Assembly (NCBI GenBank): GCA_046295455.1
Contig: JBKBNI010000013.1
Location: forward strand, 1 to 34,585
Length of the DNA stretch: 34,585 bases
Source of the DNA: Thermaurantimonas sp046295455
Lineage (GTDB): Bacteria > Bacteroidota > Bacteroidia > Flavobacteriales > Schleiferiaceae
Direction: 5' to 3'
Of the stretch, positions 15,590-22,541 are shown piece after piece; within the stretch, counting starts at the first letter, position 1, and each line of letters starts with the position of its first letter. The notes beneath the pieces are model-generated. The model was not told the DNA's origin. It did no database searches and saw only the letters and a program-made list of their open reading frames with translations. Made by a program: the position numbers and the translations under genes.

Positions 15590-16477
15590 ATGACCAACAG
15601 ATATTCCATCAGAGACTTAGAGCAGCTATCGGGTATCAAAGCTCATACCATACGAATTTGGGAGCAGCGGTACAATCTCATTAGCCCGAGACGGACTGAG
15701 ACAAACATACGATATTACCTTGATTGTGATTTAAAGAAGTTGCTTAATATCAGTGTCTTAATCAAAAAAGGCATTAAAATTAGCAAAATTTCTCAACTTA
15801 GTGATGAGGAAATTCAGGCGTTGGTATTAGACTACTCCAGGTACAAGGGAGAGTATGAGTCTCAAATCAACGGCCTTAAGATGGCCATGATCGACTTTGA
15901 CGTCGAATATTTTGAGAAACTGCTCAATCAATGCTTTTTTAATTTCGGTCCGGATGTCACCTTCAATCAGATCCTCGGTCGCTTCATCGCCGAAATCGGG
16001 GTACTATGGCAGACCAATTCCATCACCATAGCACATGAGCATTTTATATCCAATCTGATCAAACAAAAACTTTTCTCCGCCATAGATCAGATGATCGTAT
16101 CTACTAAGCCTAACACAGAGCCAATAGTATTGTATCTTCCTGATAATGAACTACATGAGTTGAGCTTGCTCTACATATATTACAATTTGAAGAAAAAGGG
16201 GTACAGAGTATTATACCTTGGACAGTCTGTGCCTGCCGAAAACATTAAAGAAATCTTTGACAAAACCGGCAGGCGTCTATTTATTTCCATATTTACGACC
16301 AATCCTTTCTCTGAAGAAGTAGCAGCTTACATTGCTAAACTCGATGAGCTTTTCGGAACCAATGATTGCTGGTTTCACTTTACAGGATACCAACTCCAGA
16401 ATATTGATCTGTCGGAAGTTAATAAAGAGCGATTTCACATATATCCGTCAGTTGAATCCATCTGCCAGGCTTTTTAG
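15590..16477 (+). CDS. CarH/LitR-like B12-binding MerR-family regulator
   Basis: A 295-residue regulator. Residues 1-70 are a MerR winged helix (YSIRDLEQLSGIKAHTIRIW, then an RYN-LISPRRTETNIRYY wing). Residues 90-165 form the four-helix cap of a methylcobalamin-type module with the photoreceptor motif W-x9-EH intact (Trp140, Glu150, His151). Residues 178-290 are a B12-binding Rossmann domain with LPDNELHELS (His189 as candidate lower ligand) and GYRVLYLGQSVP. In Thermus and Myxococcus CarH, and in LitR proteins, adenosylcobalamin keeps the protein on DNA in the dark and light releases it, turning on carotenoid genes. Here it precedes an ECF sigma and a crt operon. Confidence 0.88.
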   Translation: MTNRYSIRDLEQLSGIKAHTIRIWEQRYNLISPRRTETNIRYYLDCDLKKLLNISVLIKKGIKISKISQLSDEEIQALVLDYSRYKGEYESQINGLKMAMIDFDVEYFEKLLNQCFFNFGPDVTFNQILGRFIAEIGVLWQTNSITIAHEHFISNLIKQKLFSAIDQMIVSTKPNTEPIVLYLPDNELHELSLLYIYYNLKKKGYRVLYLGQSVPAENIKEIFDKTGRRLFISIFTTNPFSEEVAAYIAKLDELFGTNDCWFHFTGYQLQNIDLSEVNKERFHIYPSVESICQAF

Positions 16478-16538
16478 CTTTATTCTTGATTTTTAATTTA
16501 TTATCCAAACAATCATCTATTCGAACCTCTTGTTTATC

Positions 16539-16569
16539 GCAGGCTTGCGTCCTGCTGAACTTTTTTTTT
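16539..16569 (+). terminator. Possible terminator after the regulator gene
   Basis: GCAGG (16539-16543) pairs with CCTGC (16551-16555), followed after five bases by a nine-T run (16561-16569). The stem is short and the T run is displaced, so termination may be weak. Confidence 0.4.
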
Positions 16570-16630
16570 AGAATCGATTTTCATATATTTTTCCAACATT
16601 TTCTTCTAATTTTCAAATAAATACGATTTG

Positions 16631-16660
16631 TGTTTAACTATTGGTAAAAAAAATTAAACA
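16631..16660. promoter_or_regulatory. Proposed CarH-type operator O1 before the sigma-factor gene
   Basis: TGTTTAA (16631-16637) and TTAAACA (16654-16660), 16-bp gap, identical half-sites and gap to the copy at 15520. It ends 6 bp upstream of the -33 TTG (16667-16669). It shares the 12-mer TTGTGTTTAACT with O2. Confidence 0.6.
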
Positions 16661-16666
16661 AAAAGC

Positions 16667-16696
16667 TTGTATAATTCAACTTTGTGTTTAACTTTG
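16667..16696 (+). promoter_or_regulatory. Promoter of the ECF sigma/carotenoid operon
   Basis: TTG (16667-16669) followed after exactly 19 bases by TAACTTTG (16689-16696) is a textbook Bacteroidota housekeeping promoter. It predicts a start near 16700 and a leader of about 25 nt before the ATG at 16725. The -7 box overlaps the left half of operator O2. Confidence 0.75.
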
Positions 16697-16715
16697 TCTC
16701 ATAAATCATTAAACA
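16685..16715. promoter_or_regulatory. Proposed CarH-type operator O2 overlapping the -7 box and start
   Basis: TGTTTAA (16685-16691) and TTAAACA (16709-16715) with a 17-bp gap. The left half overlaps TAACTTTG and the right half falls past the expected transcription start, so binding would exclude RNA polymerase. Confidence 0.55.
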
Positions 16716-16724
16716 ATATTTGTT

Positions 16725-17228
16725 ATGTCAACTTTAGAATTCAGCAATATGATTTCCTCACACAGGGCTTTTTTGCACCAGTTGGCGATGAAACTCACCA
16801 AAGATATTGATGATGCCAAGGATCTGATTCAGGAGACTTTTTTTAAGGCTATTAAAAATAAAGACAAGTATGAAGAGGGAACCAATATTAAGGGTTGGCT
16901 TTATACGATCATGAAAAATACTTTTATTAACCAATACCGGAAAAAGAAATTTCAAAATACTTTTATAGATGAAACTGACAACAAGTTTTTTATCAGTCAA
17001 TCGTCCCGTGAAAATGTAGTATCCTCAGATAAAAACCTCGATATGGAGTATTTAATGAAGTGTATTGAAAGTGTTGACAGAGTTTATCTCGAAACATTTA
17101 TGATGTACTATAATGGATACAAATACGAGGAAATAGCTGAAATAATGAATATCCCGCTTGGAACGGTAAAAAGCAGAATATTTCTGGCCAGGAAGAAGAT
17201 GATGGAGCGGCTGAAAGATTACAGATAG
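16725..17228 (+). CDS. ECF-type RNA polymerase sigma factor
   Basis: A 167-residue group IV sigma factor with region 2 (LTKDIDDAKDLIQETFFKAIKNKDKYEEGTNIKGWLYTIMKNTF, written here as the DLIQETFFKA and GWLYTIMKN motifs) and region 4 (YEEIAEIMNIPLGTVKSRIFLARKKM). There is no adjacent anti-sigma gene and no fused anti-sigma domain, so control is probably transcriptional, through the operators at 16631-16715. It is the first gene of the carotenoid/pterin run, 27 bp before crtI. The layout recalls LitR-LitS of Streptomyces, where a B12-MerR regulator controls an ECF sigma that directs carotenoid genes. Confidence 0.92.
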   Translation: MSTLEFSNMISSHRAFLHQLAMKLTKDIDDAKDLIQETFFKAIKNKDKYEEGTNIKGWLYTIMKNTFINQYRKKKFQNTFIDETDNKFFISQSSRENVVSSDKNLDMEYLMKCIESVDRVYLETFMMYYNGYKYEEIAEIMNIPLGTVKSRIFLARKKMMERLKDYR

Positions 17229-17255
17229 GAGTTCTGTCTCACCATTTGATACACA

Positions 17256-18734
17256 ATGAAAGACAAAGCAGTAGTCATAGGTAGTGGATTTGCTGGATTA
17301 TCAGCCTCCATATCGCTAGCCCACAGGGGATTTGACGTCACCCTCCTCGAAAAAAATGATCTTCCGGGAGGGAGGGCGCGTCAGTGGGTCAAGGATGGCT
17401 TTACTTTTGACCTTGGTCCATCCTGGTATTGGATGCCGGATGTTTTCGAGTCCTTTTTCGCCAAGTTTGGAAAAAAAGTATCAGATTACTATCAGCTTCA
17501 ACGTCTCGATCCAGCCTATAAAGTTTTTTTTAAAGATGAAGAGGTTGAAGTGCCGGCAGATTTGAACAAACTAAAAAGTTGGATGGAAACCCGAGAGCCG
17601 GGCAGCGCTGAGAAGTTAGACAAATTTTTGGCCGAAGCTGCATACAAATATGAAGTAGGAATTAATGATTTGGTATACAGGCCCGGGAGAAGCATATTTG
17701 AATTTGCCGATTGGAGAGTTTTGTCAGGATTGATTAAAATGGATCTGCTTACCAATATCAGTAAGCATATCCGCAGTTTTTTCAAAGACCCCTACATTAT
17801 TCAGCTTCTTGAATTTCCTGTTTTGTTTTTGGGTGAACGAGCTTGGAAAACGCCAGCTCTATACTCCCTTATGAATTACGCTGACCTGGTGCTCGGCACA
17901 TGGTATCCCATGGGTGGAATGTATTCTGTAGTGAAGGCACTGGTGGCTCTTGCAGAAGAGAAAGGCGTTAAGCTGATTTTTAACCAGGAAGTGACTTCAT
18001 TTGAATATTCCGGAAAGGTAATTAAAGCAGTCTGTACCAATACCGATCGCTTCGAAGCTGATGTAGTGGTGGCGGGTGCGGATTATCACCATATTGATCA
18101 GCACATTCTTCCAGAAAAATTCAGAAATTATACACCCAGCTATTGGGAGAAGAGGAAAATGGCTCCTAGCAGCTTGCTTTTTTATCTTGGAGTAAATAAA
18201 AGAATTGATAATCTGCCTCACCACACCCTGTTTTTTGATCGGGATTTCGCCTTACATGCAGAGGAGATCTATGGCAATCCCAAGTGGCCTACGGATCCAC
18301 TCTTTTATCTTTCACTCACTTCTAAAACAGATAAGACGGCACCTGAAGGTTGTGAAAACCTCACGATTCTAATACCTCTTGCTCCCGGACTGGAAGACAG
18401 TATGGAAATGCGTGAGAAATATTACAATATCATTATGGATCGACTTGAAAATCGAATTGGTCAGTCCATCAGACCGCACGTGGTGGTCAAACGTTCATAT
18501 GCGATGACCGACTTTGTGACAGATTATCATGCTTTTAAAGGAAACGCTTATGGATTAGCAAATACTTTGATGCAAACAGCTATATTGAAACCATCTCTGA
18601 AAAACAAAAAATTGGTTAATTTGTACTACACCGGTCAGCTTACAGTACCCGGACCTGGTGTACCTCCCTCGCTCATATCCGGTTGGGTGGTGGCTAATGA
18701 AGTTGCGAAGGATATGAACATATTGGTTGTTTAA
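17256..18734 (+). CDS. crtI: Phytoene desaturase
   Basis: A 492-residue FAD-dependent carotenoid desaturase. The N-terminal dinucleotide-binding motif is VIGSGFAGLSASISLAHRG followed by the Glu of LLEKND and PGGRA, then FDLGPSWYWMPDVF, and the C-terminal FAD motif GQLTVPGPGVPPSLISGW. It converts phytoene to lycopene or a related desaturated carotene at the membrane. The size and start fit CrtI. It lies 27 bp after the sigma gene and 22 bp before crtB. No cyclase, hydroxylase or ketolase is in the cluster, so the end product is open. Confidence 0.93.
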   Translation: MKDKAVVIGSGFAGLSASISLAHRGFDVTLLEKNDLPGGRARQWVKDGFTFDLGPSWYWMPDVFESFFAKFGKKVSDYYQLQRLDPAYKVFFKDEEVEVPADLNKLKSWMETREPGSAEKLDKFLAEAAYKYEVGINDLVYRPGRSIFEFADWRVLSGLIKMDLLTNISKHIRSFFKDPYIIQLLEFPVLFLGERAWKTPALYSLMNYADLVLGTWYPMGGMYSVVKALVALAEEKGVKLIFNQEVTSFEYSGKVIKAVCTNTDRFEADVVVAGADYHHIDQHILPEKFRNYTPSYWEKRKMAPSSLLFYLGVNKRIDNLPHHTLFFDRDFALHAEEIYGNPKWPTDPLFYLSLTSKTDKTAPEGCENLTILIPLAPGLEDSMEMREKYYNIIMDRLENRIGQSIRPHVVVKRSYAMTDFVTDYHAFKGNAYGLANTLMQTAILKPSLKNKKLVNLYYTGQLTVPGPGVPPSLISGWVVANEVAKDMNILVV

Positions 18735-18756
18735 AAATTCATAATCCCACCCTGCT

Positions 18757-19593
18757 ATGAAAAATTTGTTTGACCTCGTTTCGTTTAAAACCAGCAAAAT
18801 AGTAACCAGGAAGTATTCGACTTCCTTTTCCTTAGGAATTTATTTTTTAGACAAAAAGTTTCATGATGCCATTTATGCAATTTATGGTTTTGTGCGCTTT
18901 GCTGACGAAATCGTAGATACCTTTCACGAACATGATAAAGAGGCTTTGCTGAAAAAATTTAAAGAAGATACTTACAGGGCCATTTACGAGGGCATCAGTT
19001 TAAATCCGATTTTGCATTCTTTCCAAAAAATAGTAAACCAGTACAAAATCGATCTTGACCTCATTGAAACATTTCTTCAGAGTATGGAAATGGATCTGAT
19101 CAAGCAGACCTACTCTCAGAAGCAATACGAAAAGTACATCCTTGGATCTGCAGAAGTGGTTGGTCTGATGTGTTTGAAAATATTTGTAGAAGGCAATGAT
19201 CAAACATATGAAGAACTAAAGCACTACGCCATGAAACTTGGAAGTGCATTTCAAAAAATAAATTTTCTTCGTGACCTCAATGCTGATTATTTCCAACTTG
19301 GACGTGTCTATTTTCCGGGAGTGGATATGAGACAGTTTGACTACAACACGAAAAATGCAATTGAAAAAGATATCGAAATTGACTTTGCACTCGGTTTTGA
19401 GGGCATACGCAGGCTACCAAAATCCAGCAGACTTGGGGTGTATGTAGCGTATGTGTACTACTATCAATTATTTCAACGCATCAAAAACCTTCCTCCTTCG
19501 GAAATACTGACTAAAAGAATTCGAATACCCAACAATAAAAAAATCCGGTTGCTTTTTAAATCTTACATCAAGCACGCCCTAAACCTCTTGTAA
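18757..19593 (+). CDS. crtB: Phytoene synthase
   Basis: A 278-residue squalene/phytoene synthase-family enzyme that condenses two geranylgeranyl diphosphates. Both Asp-rich motifs are intact: GFVRFADEIVD (Asp50, Asp54) and NFLRDLNADY (Asp173, Asp177), with RKYSTSFSLG at the start, which is typical. It starts 22 bp after crtI and ends 3 bp before idi. Confidence 0.94.
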   Translation: MKNLFDLVSFKTSKIVTRKYSTSFSLGIYFLDKKFHDAIYAIYGFVRFADEIVDTFHEHDKEALLKKFKEDTYRAIYEGISLNPILHSFQKIVNQYKIDLDLIETFLQSMEMDLIKQTYSQKQYEKYILGSAEVVGLMCLKIFVEGNDQTYEELKHYAMKLGSAFQKINFLRDLNADYFQLGRVYFPGVDMRQFDYNTKNAIEKDIEIDFALGFEGIRRLPKSSRLGVYVAYVYYYQLFQRIKNLPPSEILTKRIRIPNNKKIRLLFKSYIKHALNLL

Positions 19594-19596
19594 ATC

Positions 19597-20112
19597 ATGA
19601 CAGAACACGTTATCCTGGTCGATGCTCACGACCGTGAGCTGGGACTGATGGAGAAAATGGAAGCGCATCAGAAAGGTCTTCTTCATCGGGCTTTCAGCAT
19701 TTTTATCCTCAATGATAAAAAGGAACTTTTACTTCAAAAACGGGCCTATGATAAGTACCACAGCGGGGGTCTTTGGACAAATACTTGCTGCAGTCATCCC
19801 CGTGCAAATGAAGATATAAAAGCTGCCGCCCATCGTCGGTTGATGGAAGAAATGGGGTTTAACTGTCCCCTGACAAAAGTTCTCGACTTTGTATATAAGG
19901 CCGAATTTTCGGATGGTCTTACAGAGCACGAATTTGATCACGTCTTCATCGGGTATTACAATGATAACCCGGTAATAAATCCTCAGGAAGTAGCAGATTA
20001 CAAGTGGATGCCTCTCGATGATGTAAAAAGGGATATTTTCGAAAATCCTGATCTCTACACGGAATGGTTTAAAATCGTATTTGACAGATTTTATCAATAC
20101 GTAAAGCACTAA
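19597..20112 (+). CDS. idi: Isopentenyl-diphosphate delta-isomerase, type I
   Basis: A 171-residue Nudix-fold isomerase that interconverts IPP and DMAPP and so supplies prenyl precursors for carotenoids. Catalytic Cys65 is in TNTCCSHP; the Nudix-like helix shows HRRLMEEMGF and the catalytic glutamate lies in LTEHEFDH (Glu112). It starts 3 bp after crtB and ends 1 bp before the pterin synthase gene. Confidence 0.94.
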   Translation: MTEHVILVDAHDRELGLMEKMEAHQKGLLHRAFSIFILNDKKELLLQKRAYDKYHSGGLWTNTCCSHPRANEDIKAAAHRRLMEEMGFNCPLTKVLDFVYKAEFSDGLTEHEFDHVFIGYYNDNPVINPQEVADYKWMPLDDVKRDIFENPDLYTEWFKIVFDRFYQYVKH

Positions 20113-20113
20113 A

Positions 20114-20533
20114 ATGAAAATTGTTACAGTATCGCGTCACGCGCATTTCAATGCCGCGCACAGACTACACAACCCCGCCTGGGATGATCCTACAAATAAG
20201 AACGTATTCGGGCTTTGCAACAATGAATACTACCACGGCCATAATTACGAACTTATTGTAAGTGTCACAGGCCCGGTAGATACCGAAACCGGGTATGTGA
20301 TGGATATGAAAATTTTAAATGATTTAATCAAAACACAAGTCGAGTCGAGATTAGATCATAAGAACTTAAATCTTCAGGTTGAAGAATTTAAGTCACTTAT
20401 ACCAACGGTCGAAAACATTTCAGTCGTCATCTATGAGTGGTTAAGGCCATTCATCCCTTCCAATTTTAAACTTAAAATCACTTTATATGAAACGCCCAGA
20501 AATTTTGTTGAATACTCAGGAGAAGAAGCTTAA
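20114..20533 (+). CDS. 6-pyruvoyl-tetrahydropterin synthase family protein
   Basis: A 139-residue PTPS/QueD-fold enzyme. Zinc ligands are His16 (HFNAAH), His41 and His43 (YHGHNY); the catalytic Cys35 is in GLCNNEYYHGH; Glu126 (LYETPRN) is the C-terminal pterin anchor. The C-x5-HGH spacing matches pyruvoyl-type PTPS, while queuosine-type QueD usually has C-x3-H. With GTP cyclohydrolase I next, it probably makes 6-pyruvoyl-tetrahydropterin or a relative from dihydroneopterin triphosphate. It ends 46 bp inside the next gene. Confidence 0.85.
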   Translation: MKIVTVSRHAHFNAAHRLHNPAWDDPTNKNVFGLCNNEYYHGHNYELIVSVTGPVDTETGYVMDMKILNDLIKTQVESRLDHKNLNLQVEEFKSLIPTVENISVVIYEWLRPFIPSNFKLKITLYETPRNFVEYSGEEA

Positions 20534-21236
20534 TGGTGTTGGTCATGTCAATGGCAATGCTGCGATCCAGTCCCTTCACATTCATGATGATGATGATGCT
20601 ATATGTGATGATCACATCTGCACCGGAGTAGAAACCCCCTTAAGGCCAGACGCCTTCGATCTGTCTGACGAGGAAAAGATCGGCCTCATCACCGAAAAAT
20701 TTGCTGATATACTGCACATACTCGGGATGGACCTTACCGATGACAGCCTAAGAGACACACCCAGAAGGGTCGCTAAGATGTATGTGAAAGAGGTATTCTC
20801 AGGTCTGCACCCTGCACGCAAGCCTATGGTCCAGCTTTTTGACAATGCATACAAATACAACCAGATGCTTCTGGAAAAAAACATCACAGTGCACTCCTAC
20901 TGTGAGCATCACCTTGTGCCAATCATCGGGGTAGCACACGTGGCGTATATCAGCAGCGGAAAGGTGATCGGGCTAAGCAAAATTAACAGAATCGTCCGCT
21001 ATTTTTCGAAAAGACCGCAGGTCCAGGAGCGCCTCACCGAGCAGATTGCCCGGGAGCTAAAAAATGTTTTACAGACCGATGATGTAGCTGTGTACATCGA
21101 TGCAGAACACTTTTGCGTAAAAACCCGTGGTATCGAAGATGTACAGAGCTCAACTGTAACTACGCACTACAGTGGTAAATTTTTACATGACCTTCAAATA
21201 AGACAAGAATTTTTATCTATCATTGCGCAGAAATGA
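20487..21236 (+). CDS. folE: GTP cyclohydrolase I
   Basis: A 249-residue type I enzyme making dihydroneopterin triphosphate from GTP. Catalytic core from about residue 60: DTPRRVAKMY, HSYCEHHLVP (zinc Cys139 and His142), GLSKINRIVRYFSKRPQ, and EHFCVKTRG (zinc Cys210). The first 60 residues are an extension with HIHDDDDAICDDH, encoded by a GAT repeat at about 20585-20598. The only in-frame ATG before the core is at 20487, inside the upstream gene, so a 47-bp overlap is needed. It overlaps the SDR gene by 4 bp (ATGA). It may serve a special pterin rather than housekeeping folate. Confidence 0.92.
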   Translation: MKRPEILLNTQEKKLNGVGHVNGNAAIQSLHIHDDDDAICDDHICTGVETPLRPDAFDLSDEEKIGLITEKFADILHILGMDLTDDSLRDTPRRVAKMYVKEVFSGLHPARKPMVQLFDNAYKYNQMLLEKNITVHSYCEHHLVPIIGVAHVAYISSGKVIGLSKINRIVRYFSKRPQVQERLTEQIARELKNVLQTDDVAVYIDAEHFCVKTRGIEDVQSSTVTTHYSGKFLHDLQIRQEFLSIIAQK

Positions 21237-21919
21237 AAAACTACCTTATTCTCGGAGCTTCATCAGGAATCGGAAAATATATAGCTGAAAAACTTGTTTC
21301 GGAAGGAAATACTGTCTTAACCGCTCAACGTACCGATCCGTGCATCTCAGGGGCGACGTTTCAATCTTATGATGTATTGTCAAGGGAGGGTTTGTCATCT
21401 GTTCCGGAAGTCCTGGATGGTCTTGTGTATTGTCCCGGAACGATCAATCTGAAGCCCTTCGGCAGAATTGCGGATGCAGAACTCAGGGAGGAGTTTGAAA
21501 TCAACTTCTTCGGAGTTTTTCGGGTGATTCAGCAGTGCATTCCGGCGCTAAAAAAGAGTTCGAGTGCATCGGTGGTGCTGTTTAGTACGGTAGCTGTGCA
21601 GACCGGAATGCCATTTCATGCCGGAATAGCTTCGGCCAAAGGTGCCATCGAGGGTCTGACTCGCAGCCTTGCAGCCGAATTTGCGCCCTCAATTCGCGTG
21701 AACGCCATTGCACCAAGCCTCTCGGATACCCCATTGGCCAATAAACTGCTCAATACCGAGGCCAAACAGGAGTCTGCCCGCCAACGTCATCCACTGAAGC
21801 GATACGGATCGCCTGCAGATGTGGGCGAGGCTGCGCTCTGGCTTCTTTCAGACAAGGCATCCTGGGTCACAGGGCAGATATTTCACATTGACGGAGGAAT
21901 GAGTTCCCTTAAAATATGA
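21233..21919 (+). CDS. SDR-family protein lacking the catalytic tyrosine
   Basis: A 228-residue Rossmann protein of the short-chain dehydrogenase/reductase superfamily. The nucleotide motif is GASSGIG (8-14), the serine is Ser118 (LFSTVAV), and Lys136 is present, but the YxxxK position reads IASAK (Ile132). The C-terminal IRVNAIAPSLSDTPLA and VTGQIFHIDGG are well kept. Position after PTPS and folE suggests a pterin reductase-like role such as sepiapterin reductase, but the missing Tyr makes classical chemistry doubtful; it may bind pterin or act otherwise. It overlaps both neighbours by 4 bp. Confidence 0.85.
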   Translation: MKNYLILGASSGIGKYIAEKLVSEGNTVLTAQRTDPCISGATFQSYDVLSREGLSSVPEVLDGLVYCPGTINLKPFGRIADAELREEFEINFFGVFRVIQQCIPALKKSSSASVVLFSTVAVQTGMPFHAGIASAKGAIEGLTRSLAAEFAPSIRVNAIAPSLSDTPLANKLLNTEAKQESARQRHPLKRYGSPADVGEAALWLLSDKASWVTGQIFHIDGGMSSLKI

Positions 21920-22530
21920 TAAAACTTTTAGACATCCTGGATAGTAAGGATTCGTATTACAGGATCAATTTTTTCAATACACTTTCCGGACTGCGATCTG
22001 TGTGGATGGCTGGTAGTCAAAACAACGAAGGCATCAAAAATCTTGGCCTGTTTAATTCCATCGTTCATGTAGGGTCAAATCCCCCTTTGGTGGGAATTGT
22101 ATTCAGACCTCAGACAGTGCCAAGACATACCCTTGATAATATTTATTCTTGTGGGTACTTTACCTTAAATTCAATCACACAAGACATGATTGATCTGGCA
22201 CATCGAACATCAGAAAAATTCGCAGCTCATGAAGATGAATTTAATATTTTAGGATTTACTCCCTTTTATTTTGAAGAGCGGCCCGATGTACCCGCGGTAG
22301 CCGAAAGCCCAGTTAAGATTTTACTTCGTTTCAGGGAGAATCACCTCATTACATCCAACCAAACCATTTTTATTGTGAGTGAGATTATCAATGTCGTCCT
22401 ATCTGATGAAAAAGGTATAAATGCAGATGGCAGCATTAATCACGATTTCTACAATCACACAGTAATCAGCGGATTAAATGATTATTACGCTATTGAGTTC
22501 CAAAAAAGTATGTTTGATAAAAGAAAGTGA
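21916..22530 (+). CDS. Flavin reductase family protein
   Basis: A 204-residue FMN-binding split-barrel protein of the flavin reductase/DIM6-NTAB type. It shows VWMAGSQNNEGIKNLGLFNSI, followed by PPLVGIVFRPQTVPRHTLDNI and FTLNSITQDM, the usual layout of this fold. It could supply reduced flavin or act on a pterin or aromatic substrate. It overlaps the SDR gene by 4 bp (ATGA) and is the last gene of the run; the next gene converges after 11 bp. Confidence 0.83.
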   Translation: MIKLLDILDSKDSYYRINFFNTLSGLRSVWMAGSQNNEGIKNLGLFNSIVHVGSNPPLVGIVFRPQTVPRHTLDNIYSCGYFTLNSITQDMIDLAHRTSEKFAAHEDEFNILGFTPFYFEERPDVPAVAESPVKILLRFRENHLITSNQTIFIVSEIINVVLSDEKGINADGSINHDFYNHTVISGLNDYYAIEFQKSMFDKRK

Positions 22531-22541
22531 ACAGCTGATAT

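Noticed and set aside
20114..20533. Assignment as QueD to pair with queE at 1380
   Set aside because: The C-x5-HGH spacing and the folE/SDR neighbours favour a pyruvoyl-pterin type enzyme; the genes are 18 kb apart. Dual function cannot be excluded.
20578..20600. GAT/ATG repeat as a phase-variable or CRISPR-like repeat
   Set aside because: Only a short trinucleotide tract within folE that keeps the frame; no spacers, no repeat array. No CRISPR array was seen anywhere in the window.
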